6,857 nucleotides of DNA, taken from Comamonas sp. lk. GTDB lineage: Bacteria > Pseudomonadota > Gammaproteobacteria > Burkholderiales > Burkholderiaceae_C. The notes under the pieces were generated by a model. The model saw nothing but the letters and a program-made list of their open reading frames with translations. It did not search any database and was not told the origin of the DNA. The stretch covers positions 1 to 6,857 of the forward strand of contig CAMDHL010000116.1 of the NCBI GenBank assembly GCA_945898105.1, written 5' to 3'. A program made the translations under genes and the position numbers. Positions within the stretch are counted from its first letter, which is position 1. Every line of letters begins with the position of its first letter. This document shows, piece after piece, positions 1 through 5,967 of the stretch.

Positions 1-279
1 GGGCTCGCACGCGCAGATAGGCAAGCCCTTAACGCGACCAACTTAACGGTCGAACTCCTGATATTTAACAACGACTGGACACAAAGCACCGTCGTGAACC
101 AAAAGGGCACGACTGCATATAACTTTATGCGCGCTGCCGGTTTCAATAATTCGGCGCCCAATGCAGCGAATGAAAAACTCAACTTTGCCATTCGCTACAC
201 CGCTTCTTCCTCAGATGGATTGGTGTTGCGCCCCGGTGATTTGTATGTGACTTTGCCCTTTGTGATCGGATTGAATTGA
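1..279 (+). CDS. Fimbrial major subunit (pilin)-like protein, C-terminal fragment
   Basis: The reading frame is open from the first base to a TGA at 277-279, so this is the last 92 or so codons of a gene that starts outside the window. The fragment ends in alternating hydrophobic and polar residues: LNFAIRYTAS, then a glycine/proline turn (LRPGDLY), then VTLPFVIGLN. This matches the last two beta-strands of type 1-like pilins, which typically read as an F-x-ARY strand followed by a terminal F strand. No cysteine is present in this part; the usual pilin disulfide lies nearer the N-terminus. The next genes are a fimbrial chaperone and an usher, so a structural pilin, probably the main shaft subunit, is the natural reading. 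It would be exported by Sec, bound by the chaperone and polymerised through donor-strand exchange. The GTG at 94 could start a shorter ORF, but nothing supports it. Family assignment rests on the C-terminal pattern and on position. Confidence 0.72.
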   Translation, partial: GLARADRQALNATNLTVELLIFNNDWTQSTVVNQKGTTAYNFMRAAGFNNSAPNAANEKLNFAIRYTASSSDGLVLRPGDLYVTLPFVIGLN

Positions 280-359
280 AACCGCCTTACGCAGGACCAG
301 AAGCCAAACAGCGAAGAGATGAAGCTGGCTGTCACCTAAATGAATGGAAATGAAACGTG

Positions 360-1121
360 ATGTACAAAGACAATAGAAGAAACCCTATCCAGACCGTAGC
401 AACTGGCCTATGGGCAACCCTCACTTTTTGCTTCGCCTTGTCGGGCCATGCTGCAGTTGTGATTGAGGGGACCCGCATTGTCTATGACGAGGGCCAGCGC
501 GAGGTCAACGTGAAACTGGTCAATGTGGATGAGCAGAAAAGCACGCTGGTGCAACTTTGGGTCGATGACGACAACATCGAAGCAACACCAAATAGCTCTG
601 CCGTGCCATTTTTGCTCAACCCGCCATTAGCAAAAATCGGGGCCGGCAAAAAACAACAAGTGCGTCTAATCTATATCGGTGAAAACGAGAGCTATACGCA
701 AGAGAAACTCTTTTGGTTCAATGTGCTGGAGGTACCGCCCAAGAGCACCGACCCTGCTTCTTTGTCATTTGCGGTGCGCACTCGAATCAAACTGTTTTAT
801 CGACCAAAGTCCATGGCTCGTGTCGCACCCAATGCAGCAGAGAACACGGTCTGGCGCTGGAGCTCGACCCAAGAGCCCTTTGAAATCGAAGCGCACAACA
901 CCAGTAAATTTCATTTGTCTATGCCAACCGTGCGGCTCGAGGGCGCCGCATCCAATATAGAAATCAGCAATAGCCGGATGATCGCGCCCAACGAGCGCGC
1001 CAAGTTCAAAGTAGAGGGCTTGCCGGTACCACCGGATAGTTCCATGAAGATTCGCCACAGCGCACTGAACGATTACGGAGCCGAGGTCTTTTATACAAAA
1101 CAAATATTGGATGGAAAGTAG
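360..1121 (+). CDS. Periplasmic fimbrial chaperone, PapD/FimC family
   Basis: This 253-residue protein is a periplasmic chaperone that would hold fimbrial subunits in an assembly-competent state by donor-strand complementation and deliver them to the usher. Numbering is from the ATG at 360; a GTG at 357 adds one codon, and GGAAA at 346-350 is the likely ribosome site for either. A signal peptide spans about 1-31 (cleavage in GHA|AVV). The mature protein then starts with the family pattern TRIVYDEGQ, in which Arg39 falls at mature position 8, the PapD Arg8 site that anchors the subunit C-terminus. Domain 1 continues with PFLLNPPLAKI, LFWFNVLEVPPK and the G1 strand SLSFAVRTRIKLFYRP; Lys144 is the partner of Arg39 (PapD Lys112). 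The F1-G1 loop is short, the FGS type found with rod-like fimbriae. Domain 2 fills roughly 154-253. The gene begins 80 bases after the pilin fragment and ends 56 bases before the usher. Confidence 0.95.
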   Translation: MYKDNRRNPIQTVATGLWATLTFCFALSGHAAVVIEGTRIVYDEGQREVNVKLVNVDEQKSTLVQLWVDDDNIEATPNSSAVPFLLNPPLAKIGAGKKQQVRLIYIGENESYTQEKLFWFNVLEVPPKSTDPASLSFAVRTRIKLFYRPKSMARVAPNAAENTVWRWSSTQEPFEIEAHNTSKFHLSMPTVRLEGAASNIEISNSRMIAPNERAKFKVEGLPVPPDSSMKIRHSALNDYGAEVFYTKQILDGK

Positions 1122-1177
1122 ATCGCTCATCCATATGTTGCGAAATGCCCTGATTGCTAAATTAATCTTGGATATTC

Positions 1178-3940
1178 ATGCAAGCCTTCGTATTCAGCGG
1201 GTTGTTTCTGATATGTGCGGCCTATGCCGCACACACCCATGCAGCGCAGGGCGATGAAGCTGCACCCTCAGCGCCCCAAGAGGACTCGCAGAGCGTTGAC
1301 GACAGCGAATTCAACACCAACTTTCTCGATCCGAATATGTTTCGCGGCATAGATAAGTCCAAGTTGAAAAAGATGCTCGCCACGCCCGCCGGCTTGTTTG
1401 GTGTGGAGGTCCATATAAACGGCAAACGAATCGATACCATGCAGATTCTCTTTAAAGAAGTTGAGGGCTCAGATAACGCGCGACCTTGCCTGAACGCAAG
1501 CACCATCCAAAAGCTCAAGCTCAAAACCAGGTTTTATACGGCTAAGGCGGCCGAATTATTTAAACCCGCCGGCAACGCCATTAGCCACAGCGAAGGGCCA
1601 GCACCTTGTCTCTTTATCAATGAGATTATTGAAAGTGCCCATGAAAAATACGACCGCGGCGAACTGATCCTGGAGTTTACGGTTCCGCAGGCGGCCAGCA
1701 AACCGGGCAACGACTTTGGCGTGTTGGATTTGAACTATGGTGAGAGCGCCGGATTTTCGAACTATTCAGCCAGTAGCTATCAACTATCTTCTCCGACAGG
1801 CAAGCAATCCTCGCAGTTTATTTCTTTGAACGCGGGCGTCAACCTCGTACCGTGGCAAATTCGGAGTAGCGTGTATTTGTCACAGACCGACAATTCCGAT
1901 CTGAAGGCGAGCTACGGTGATTACCTCTTAAAGAGAACATTTGTTGACTGGAAGTCGACATTGATGCTTGGCAATCTGAATAGTCAAAGCCAAACCCTGG
2001 GCGGCGTTACAGCCCATGGCGTGCGCTTAAGCAGCGAGGAACATCTCATGCCTTACGAGGATCGGATCTATAACCCAACTGTAAAAGGCATTGCGCGCAG
2101 TAACGCAAGAGTGCAATTGAAACAAAATGGCTTGGTCTTTTCGGAACAAAATGTACCGCCGGGTCCATTTGAATTCGATGATTTAAGACCTCCTTCCAAC
2201 GTCGGCGATATTGAGGTCATCGTCACCGATGCGGGTGGCGGCCAGCAGCAATTTTATTTGCCGTACAGCAATGTTGGAGGCCGGTTAAATCCTGGAAGCG
2301 TGCGTTACTCCCTCATGTTTGGACAGTATCAGGTTCCGGATGGTTCAAATCTGTTGATAGCGCAGGGAGGAACTCGATACGGCTGGAATGAAGTTTTCAC
2401 GCCATCGTTGGAATATTTTATTTCCGAGCGGTATGTTGCTGCGGCAACGGGTGTCGTTTTGGACAATTTTCTTGGAAGTCAATTTGCCTCTCTGGCGCTA
2501 TCCGAAATAGATTATCCGATCAACGCTTCCGGCTATAGTTTGCGTTTCGGTCTGAACGGCGGTGTAGGTGATGCACTGCGTCTGTCCTATCAAAGGCAAC
2601 AAAACTCGGAAAACTATTTCGATCCCTCCGCCGCCCTCAGCTACCAACCGGCGATTTACGGTGCCGCTAACAATACGGGTGTGGTTAACGGTCTGTCACT
2701 TAGTACGAATATTCCGTCACTGGGTACATTTTCTTTTAGCTATTCCTCCCAAGACATCGGGCAACAGACTGACGCGAACCAAAATATCAATTTGAGTTAC
2801 TCCCGCTTTATCGCGGGGCTTAATTTCTATGCGAGCGCTAATCGGGCGAAAAATAATTTTGGCTGGTTGTCGGCAAATTCCAATTGGAGCGCCAATGTGG
2901 GGGTATCCATTCCTATCAGCTTTGGTTTTGGCGGAGGTAATCTGACAGCGGATGGCAGCGCATCCGAAAGCGGTGCCAGATCCCATCGGGTTGGCTACAA
3001 CGGCCGGTGGAATGAGCATGCGTCCTATGGCCTGACTTACGGTGCCCAAAACGGGGCTTATTCTGCGAGCCTGGGTACCGATATTTCCCATTCGATGGGG
3101 TCCGCTAATTTAGGTGTTTCCCAGTCAAGCACCGGATCCACGCAGCTCAGTCTAGGAAATTCTGGCTCTATCGTGCTCCACCGCAACGGGTTTCTGATGG
3201 GACCCAGCGTCGGCGACACCTTTGGCATCGTGGAAGTGCCTAGTGGTAAAGATGTCCAGATTCAAGGGCAAGTGGGAAGGTTAAATAGTGATGGTTTTGG
3301 GCTTATTTCCTACTTAAGTCCGTTTGCGGATAACCAGATTTATTTGGATCTTGAGAAATCAAATATGGATCTTGAGCTCGATTCAACGGTCGCTAATGTC
3401 GCGCCAATAAGCGGCTCGATCGTTCGCTTGGCATTTAAGTCACGCAAGGGGTATCCGCTGCTGGTGACATTTACCAGCGAAGAAGAAATCGCAATTCCTG
3501 TGGGTGCCAATTTACTCGATGAATCGGGCGCCACGGTTGGTGTAAGCGGTCCAAACAATGGAGCGCTGGCGCGTGTAGCGCAACCGTCTGGTAGCTTAAC
3601 GGCTAAGTGGGGTGATTTATCGGAACAGGCTTGCATAGCGGCCTATGGATTCGATGCGCAGAGCAGGCCCGCATCCACTGAAGCACAGGCGATTATTCTG
3701 AAATGCCAAGTGAAGAGGCCAATACCTATTGGCTCGGAGATTTTTGATACCGACGGAGAAGAAATTGCGATTACCGGCCAGGGCGGCCGGGCTTTGGTGC
3801 GGGTTAAAAATACCAGTGGTACGCTAAAAGTGCAATGGGGCATTCGCGCCCATGAATTCTGCCAATCCGATTACGCCTTCAATGGCGACGCAAAATCTAA
3901 TAGTAATGGCCTTATTCCCTTGCGCTTGCAGTGCAAATAA
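1178..3940 (+). CDS. Outer-membrane fimbrial usher (FimD/PapC family) with duplicated C-terminal domain
   Basis: This 920-residue usher would form the outer-membrane pore that accepts chaperone-subunit complexes, catalyses donor-strand exchange and secretes the fibre. Domains in order: signal peptide about 1-22 (THA|AQG or slightly earlier), an acidic linker to about 43, an N-terminal chaperone-binding domain from the FNTNFL motif at 45-50 to about 165 (Cys104, Cys144), then a beta-barrel interrupted by the plug near 293-365 (YEDRIYNPTVKGIARSNA, VPPGPFEFDDL, GDIEVIVTDAGG, then LPYSNVGGRLNPG). A C-terminal domain 1 region leads to SIVRLAFKSRKGYPLLV. The final domain occurs twice, at 772-847 and 848-920, each with P-x-G, a W-G pair and two cysteines (819/843 and 895/919). 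FimD and PapC have one copy, at about 830-880 residues in all. The start at 1178 is the only ATG available, because an in-frame stop lies at 1163. The signal n-region has no basic residue and the ribosome site is weak. Confidence 0.95.
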   Translation: MQAFVFSGLFLICAAYAAHTHAAQGDEAAPSAPQEDSQSVDDSEFNTNFLDPNMFRGIDKSKLKKMLATPAGLFGVEVHINGKRIDTMQILFKEVEGSDNARPCLNASTIQKLKLKTRFYTAKAAELFKPAGNAISHSEGPAPCLFINEIIESAHEKYDRGELILEFTVPQAASKPGNDFGVLDLNYGESAGFSNYSASSYQLSSPTGKQSSQFISLNAGVNLVPWQIRSSVYLSQTDNSDLKASYGDYLLKRTFVDWKSTLMLGNLNSQSQTLGGVTAHGVRLSSEEHLMPYEDRIYNPTVKGIARSNARVQLKQNGLVFSEQNVPPGPFEFDDLRPPSNVGDIEVIVTDAGGGQQQFYLPYSNVGGRLNPGSVRYSLMFGQYQVPDGSNLLIAQGGTRYGWNEVFTPSLEYFISERYVAAATGVVLDNFLGSQFASLALSEIDYPINASGYSLRFGLNGGVGDALRLSYQRQQNSENYFDPSAALSYQPAIYGAANNTGVVNGLSLSTNIPSLGTFSFSYSSQDIGQQTDANQNINLSYSRFIAGLNFYASANRAKNNFGWLSANSNWSANVGVSIPISFGFGGGNLTADGSASESGARSHRVGYNGRWNEHASYGLTYGAQNGAYSASLGTDISHSMGSANLGVSQSSTGSTQLSLGNSGSIVLHRNGFLMGPSVGDTFGIVEVPSGKDVQIQGQVGRLNSDGFGLISYLSPFADNQIYLDLEKSNMDLELDSTVANVAPISGSIVRLAFKSRKGYPLLVTFTSEEEIAIPVGANLLDESGATVGVSGPNNGALARVAQPSGSLTAKWGDLSEQACIAAYGFDAQSRPASTEAQAIILKCQVKRPIPIGSEIFDTDGEEIAITGQGGRALVRVKNTSGTLKVQWGIRAHEFCQSDYAFNGDAKSNSNGLIPLRLQCK
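3491..3937 (+). repeat. Tandem duplication of the usher C-terminal domain (two 76-codon units)
   Basis: Within the usher, codons 772-847 and 848-920 align without a single gap at a 76-codon (228-base) offset. Shared landmarks are I-P-x-G (773-776 and 849-852), D and G (781/784 and 857/860), AL-x-RV (796-800 and 872-876), SG-x-L (804-807 and 880-883), WG (811-812 and 887-888), Cys (819 and 895), Y-x-F (823-825 and 899-901) and a terminal L-x-C (841-843 and 917-919). By hand count 21 of 73 aligned residues are identical, about 29%. The nucleotide sequences have diverged, so the duplication looks old, and the conserved cysteine pair suggests that both units fold. Confidence 0.9.
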
Positions 3941-3945
3941 TTAGA

Positions 3946-3950
3946 AAGGA
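3946..3950 (+). promoter_or_regulatory. Ribosome binding site of the tip adhesin gene
   Basis: AAGGA (within AGAAAGGA) sits 7 bases before the ATG at 3958. This decides the start: the in-frame GTG at 3931 lies inside the usher end and has no such site. Translation would begin 17 bases after the usher stop, consistent with coupled translation. Confidence 0.8.
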
Positions 3951-3957
3951 ATGGGCC

Positions 3958-5172
3958 ATGCGTTTTACTGACCGGCAGCTCGATAGGCGATTTTTAAATG
4001 CGCCGGGGTTCCTTGGGGGGTTTGGATCGTTTATTTTTTCGTCTCGGCTTTTTTTGCTTGCAATTTTATTGCTTAGCTTTCAATATACAGCGAAAGCGGC
4101 TACCGGTCCCAGGGTTTGCATGCCAAGCGCTCTTGGGTCAATGCCGGGATTTCCAACCCTTGTTACGTCTGTCAATGATCCCAATGCAATTAATGGCACT
4201 TATATTTGGGATAATATATTATTTACTACGACCAAAACCTTCTCATTACCGAAAGACTGTGTTTTATTTTCCTACTTGCCTGTGGGAACAGATTTGGCGA
4301 GTGTAAAGCTAAAGTTTACAATTCCAGTTTCTACTGTTTTCAGTAACGTTGAAAATATGCAAATCATTGGCACAACAGGCGGCACAGGGTTTGGGGTGTT
4401 GCGCAGAGCTTTATCAATTGGTGCTGCGCTGGGAGGACAGTCCTATAATTTAGTCCATGAATATGGCATAAGTTTTTCCTGTCCAGGGGGACAATTAGGC
4501 TTGGAGATTATCAACTTTAATGAATTTAATATCACCGGACTTTATGATCCAAACAAATGCAAGGGTGCATTTGAGGTTAACTATTCTATAAAAGTTGTGC
4601 AAAATAAAAGTGAACCGGTTAATCGCAACGATATAACGGATAGCGTGGGAATTGGATTGATAACTACTTTTTTAGACGCAAACAACAAACAGATTGGGAC
4701 TCCGTATTCTTCTAGTTTAAACAACTCAAAAGGCCACATATATCAGGGCAATGTTTATTGCAAATATACAGTCCCTGGATCGATAAACTTTTCAACGGTA
4801 AGCAACCGGGATGTATTTTATAAGACCGGCAATTCGGCCCAAAGCTTTAATATTACTCTTACTAATTGTGCAAACACAGACGGTCATCCGGTTAATATAT
4901 TTTGGACTTTTGGTGGAGCCGTGGGCAAAGGGGCTGATCTGATACCCAACATGTCGGCTGTCGGGCCCCAAAACGTAGGTACACAAATAAGCTGCAACGG
5001 CAAAGTTGCCACCCACAATACCTCTGTTCAGCTATTGTCCGACACTGGTGCGACTGGCCAAACTGTAACGTGTCGCGCGCAATTCATGGCATATCCTTCT
5101 GTAAAAAGTTTCAATGCCATTTCAGGCGGAGCTTATTCGGGGCAGGCTAGCCTTATATTTCAATTTCAATAG
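3958..5172 (+). CDS. Two-domain fimbrial tip adhesin (FimH-like architecture)
   Basis: This 404-residue exported protein is probably the tip adhesin. A long signal peptide (about 1-47) has a basic n-region, a hydrophobic run RLFLLAILLLSFQ and an AKA|AT cleavage site. Residues about 48-262 form a putative receptor-binding domain with two likely disulfides (Cys54-Cys101 and Cys175-Cys201); I recognise no specific family for it. Residues about 263-404 look like a pilin domain: Cys268 and Cys304 are 36 residues apart, as in pilins (VYCKYTVPG, then FNITLTNC), a second pair is Cys346/Cys372, and the protein ends in an alternating strand, GQASLIFQFQ. Two domains, about twice pilin length, and the last place in the operon are the marks of FimH-type tip proteins. 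The first half is very AT-rich (30% GC in two 60-base samples, 4201-4260 and 4501-4560); the pilin-domain end sampled 53% (5041-5100). It could instead be a minor adapter subunit, but the size argues for an adhesin. Confidence 0.82.
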   Translation: MRFTDRQLDRRFLNAPGFLGGFGSFIFSSRLFLLAILLLSFQYTAKAATGPRVCMPSALGSMPGFPTLVTSVNDPNAINGTYIWDNILFTTTKTFSLPKDCVLFSYLPVGTDLASVKLKFTIPVSTVFSNVENMQIIGTTGGTGFGVLRRALSIGAALGGQSYNLVHEYGISFSCPGGQLGLEIINFNEFNITGLYDPNKCKGAFEVNYSIKVVQNKSEPVNRNDITDSVGIGLITTFLDANNKQIGTPYSSSLNNSKGHIYQGNVYCKYTVPGSINFSTVSNRDVFYKTGNSAQSFNITLTNCANTDGHPVNIFWTFGGAVGKGADLIPNMSAVGPQNVGTQISCNGKVATHNTSVQLLSDTGATGQTVTCRAQFMAYPSVKSFNAISGGAYSGQASLIFQFQ

Positions 5173-5233
5173 CTGCCACCTAGGCTGAAACACGCATATA
5201 GCCATTCTTTGGGCCACGGGTGGGTGGCAGCTG
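5170..5233. repeat. Inverted repeat spanning the adhesin stop codon
   Basis: AGCTGCCACC at 5171-5180 is the exact reverse complement of GGTGGCAGCT at 5223-5232. With G-U pairs the stem extends to 13 pairs (5170-5182 with 5221-5233) around a 38-base loop, which holds a small nested GGCT/AGCC pair (5183-5186 and 5200-5203). The adhesin stop codon lies in the left arm. No T-run follows on either strand, so this is not a standard intrinsic terminator; it may protect the 3' end of the mRNA. Confidence 0.6.
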
Positions 5234-5269
5234 GCGCTGCAGGGCCGTTAGTTGCCAAGCGCAGCTTTT
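5230..5269 (+). terminator. Possible intrinsic terminator of the fimbrial operon
   Basis: GCTGGCGCT (5230-5238) can pair with AGCGCAGC (5258-5265) with one bulged G, giving an 8-pair GC-rich stem and a 19-base loop, followed directly by TTTT (5266-5269). It lies 58 bases after the adhesin stop. The bulge, wide loop and short T-run make it a weak candidate. It shares bases 5230-5233 with the right arm of the preceding inverted repeat, so the two structures compete. Confidence 0.35.
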
Positions 5270-5672
5270 ACTGGGAGGTGATTTGTACGACTTGTTGGGC
5301 CAACGTCGGCGTGGTCATGGGCGGCAATTGCACCCGGGCGATGCCCTGCGCCTGCCCTGTACCCTGCGGGGCGGCGGGCACAAGACCGCATGATTGATTC
5401 AGTTGTACGTTGATTCCAGATTGCGCCAGCGCCTGATCCCATGTGATCGCGCAGGTGGGCGCAGTAATTTGAATCTGAAGCACCACGACGCCCGATTGGG
5501 CATGGAGTGTCTGCACAGCTGCCAACCAGGCAACGGCACAGCTTATTTTGCATGTGCAATGCAGGCGTTCAAAAAGTGTCGTCGCCTTGGGCTGAGGCGC
5601 TGCGGCGAGCGAGCTAGACCCAAACCCAGGGCCCTGGGTTTGTGGCATATGAAATCGTCGGTTCTTATGCAT
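5268..5672 (-). CDS. Small exported protein with a short pilin-like mature region, hypothetical
   Basis: This 134-codon ORF runs towards the fimbrial operon. Support for a real gene: the first in-frame ATG after a stop (three codons upstream) is preceded by AGGAG 12 bases away, and the product has a credible signal sequence at about 42-58 (KISCAVAWLAAVQTLHA|QSG). The n-region of about 41 residues is unusually long; Met9 is another start. The mature part is about 76 residues, rich in glutamine, and begins GVVVLQIQITAPTCAI. Alternating hydrophobics followed by I-x-AP-x-C-x-I resemble the N-terminal strand and first cysteine of chaperone-usher pilins. A second cysteine follows 21 residues later (Cys74, Cys95), closer than the roughly 36-40 usual in pilins, and the body of a pilin fold is missing. 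It may be a reduced or decayed pilin, or an unrelated exported protein. The overlapping ORFs in the other frames lack a signal peptide and look like shadows. Confidence 0.5.
   Translation of the reverse strand: MHKNRRFHMPQTQGPGFGSSSLAAAPQPKATTLFERLHCTCKISCAVAWLAAVQTLHAQSGVVVLQIQITAPTCAITWDQALAQSGINVQLNQSCGLVPAAPQGTGQAQGIARVQLPPMTTPTLAQQVVQITSQ
5621..5642. repeat. Perfect 22-bp palindrome
   Basis: The half-site CAAACCCAGGG (5621-5631) is followed immediately by its exact reverse complement (5632-5642), with no spacer. It overlaps codons 11-18 of the small - strand ORF, about 30 bases after its start. A spacer-free dyad favours a dimeric protein site on duplex DNA over an RNA hairpin. No function is assigned. 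Confidence 0.75.
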
Positions 5673-5684
5673 GATTTTTCAAAG

Positions 5685-5689
5685 CTCCT
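5685..5689 (-). promoter_or_regulatory. Ribosome binding site of the small exported protein
   Basis: On the - strand this reads AGGAG, 12 bases before the ATG at 5672-5670. The spacing is somewhat long, but the core is a strong match, and it is the main support for that start. Confidence 0.5.
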
Positions 5690-5737
5690 AAGCAAAAGAT
5701 GTCGGGAAGTTGACAAGATATACCATTTTTAATAAAT

Positions 5738-5766
5738 TTAATAATTAAAACGGTTTTAATATCCAA
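5738..5766 (-). promoter_or_regulatory. Candidate promoter with a 17-bp dyad as its spacer
   Basis: On the - strand TTGGAT (5766-5761) and TATTAA (5743-5738) are separated by 17 bases and resemble -35 and -10 hexamers, each with a 4 of 6 consensus match. The 17-base spacer, 5744-5760, is itself a perfect dyad: ATTAAAAC, one central base, GTTTTAAT. A repressor bound there would block polymerase. Transcription would start near 5731 and leave about 58 bases of leader before the small exported protein. The region is AT-rich, so chance hexamers are possible. Confidence 0.35.
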
Positions 5767-5967
5767 ATCATTATCCCTAGTCTTTCCAAGCATGAAGCAT
5801 GCCGCCAAGATCCCGTCCGATCGTCCAAGGGATTGCCCGGCGCGCCGCAGGGGTCTGTTGCTTGCATTGGTAAAGGCAGAACGCAACTGCTGCGCTTGGG
5901 TTAACGCAAAGATGGCTACCTTAGGGCGCAGCGCCCATGGATACGGCCAATTCCCGTGTTGGAAGGC

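Larger units (their letters stand above)
5673..5967. other. Intergenic stretch between LysR gene and small exported protein
   Basis: About 295 bases without a convincing gene. The part up to about 5780 is strongly AT-rich and carries the candidate - strand promoter and dyad; the remainder returns to higher GC. A short - strand ORF at 5665-5886 has no domain, signal peptide or clear ribosome site and is not called. A small dyad, GGGCGC-A-GCGCCC (5924-5936), lies 31 bases after the LysR stop; it has no T-run and too small a centre for a good terminator. Confidence 0.6.

Noticed and set aside
302..330. Possible hairpin between the pilin fragment and the chaperone gene (CAGC/GCTG with flanking AGC/GCT)
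   Set aside because: Attenuating hairpins occur at this place in fimbrial operons, but this one has only 4 + 3 pairs split by a bulge and no T-run.
3931..3957. GTG at 3931 as the start of the adhesin, overlapping the usher end
   Set aside because: The ATG at 3958 has a good ribosome site at 7 bases and gives a more usual signal peptide; the GTG has neither.
5248..5559. 103-codon - strand ORF in another frame over the small exported protein
   Set aside because: It has no signal peptide or recognisable motif and reads as a frame-shifted shadow; the 134-codon frame has a ribosome site and a signal sequence.
5394..5732. 112-codon + strand ORF opposite the small exported protein
   Set aside because: Its product is arginine- and cysteine-rich with no domain or signal peptide, as expected of an antisense shadow.
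5710..5738. TTGACA at 5710-5715 with a TAAATT 17 bases later, a + strand promoter candidate
   Set aside because: It matches well at -35, but no + strand gene follows; it would only read antisense into the LysR gene. AT-rich sequence makes chance matches likely.
5665..5886. 73-codon - strand ORF upstream of the small exported protein
   Set aside because: It crosses the AT-rich promoter-like region, has no recognisable motif or ribosome site, and overlaps the better-supported start at 5672.
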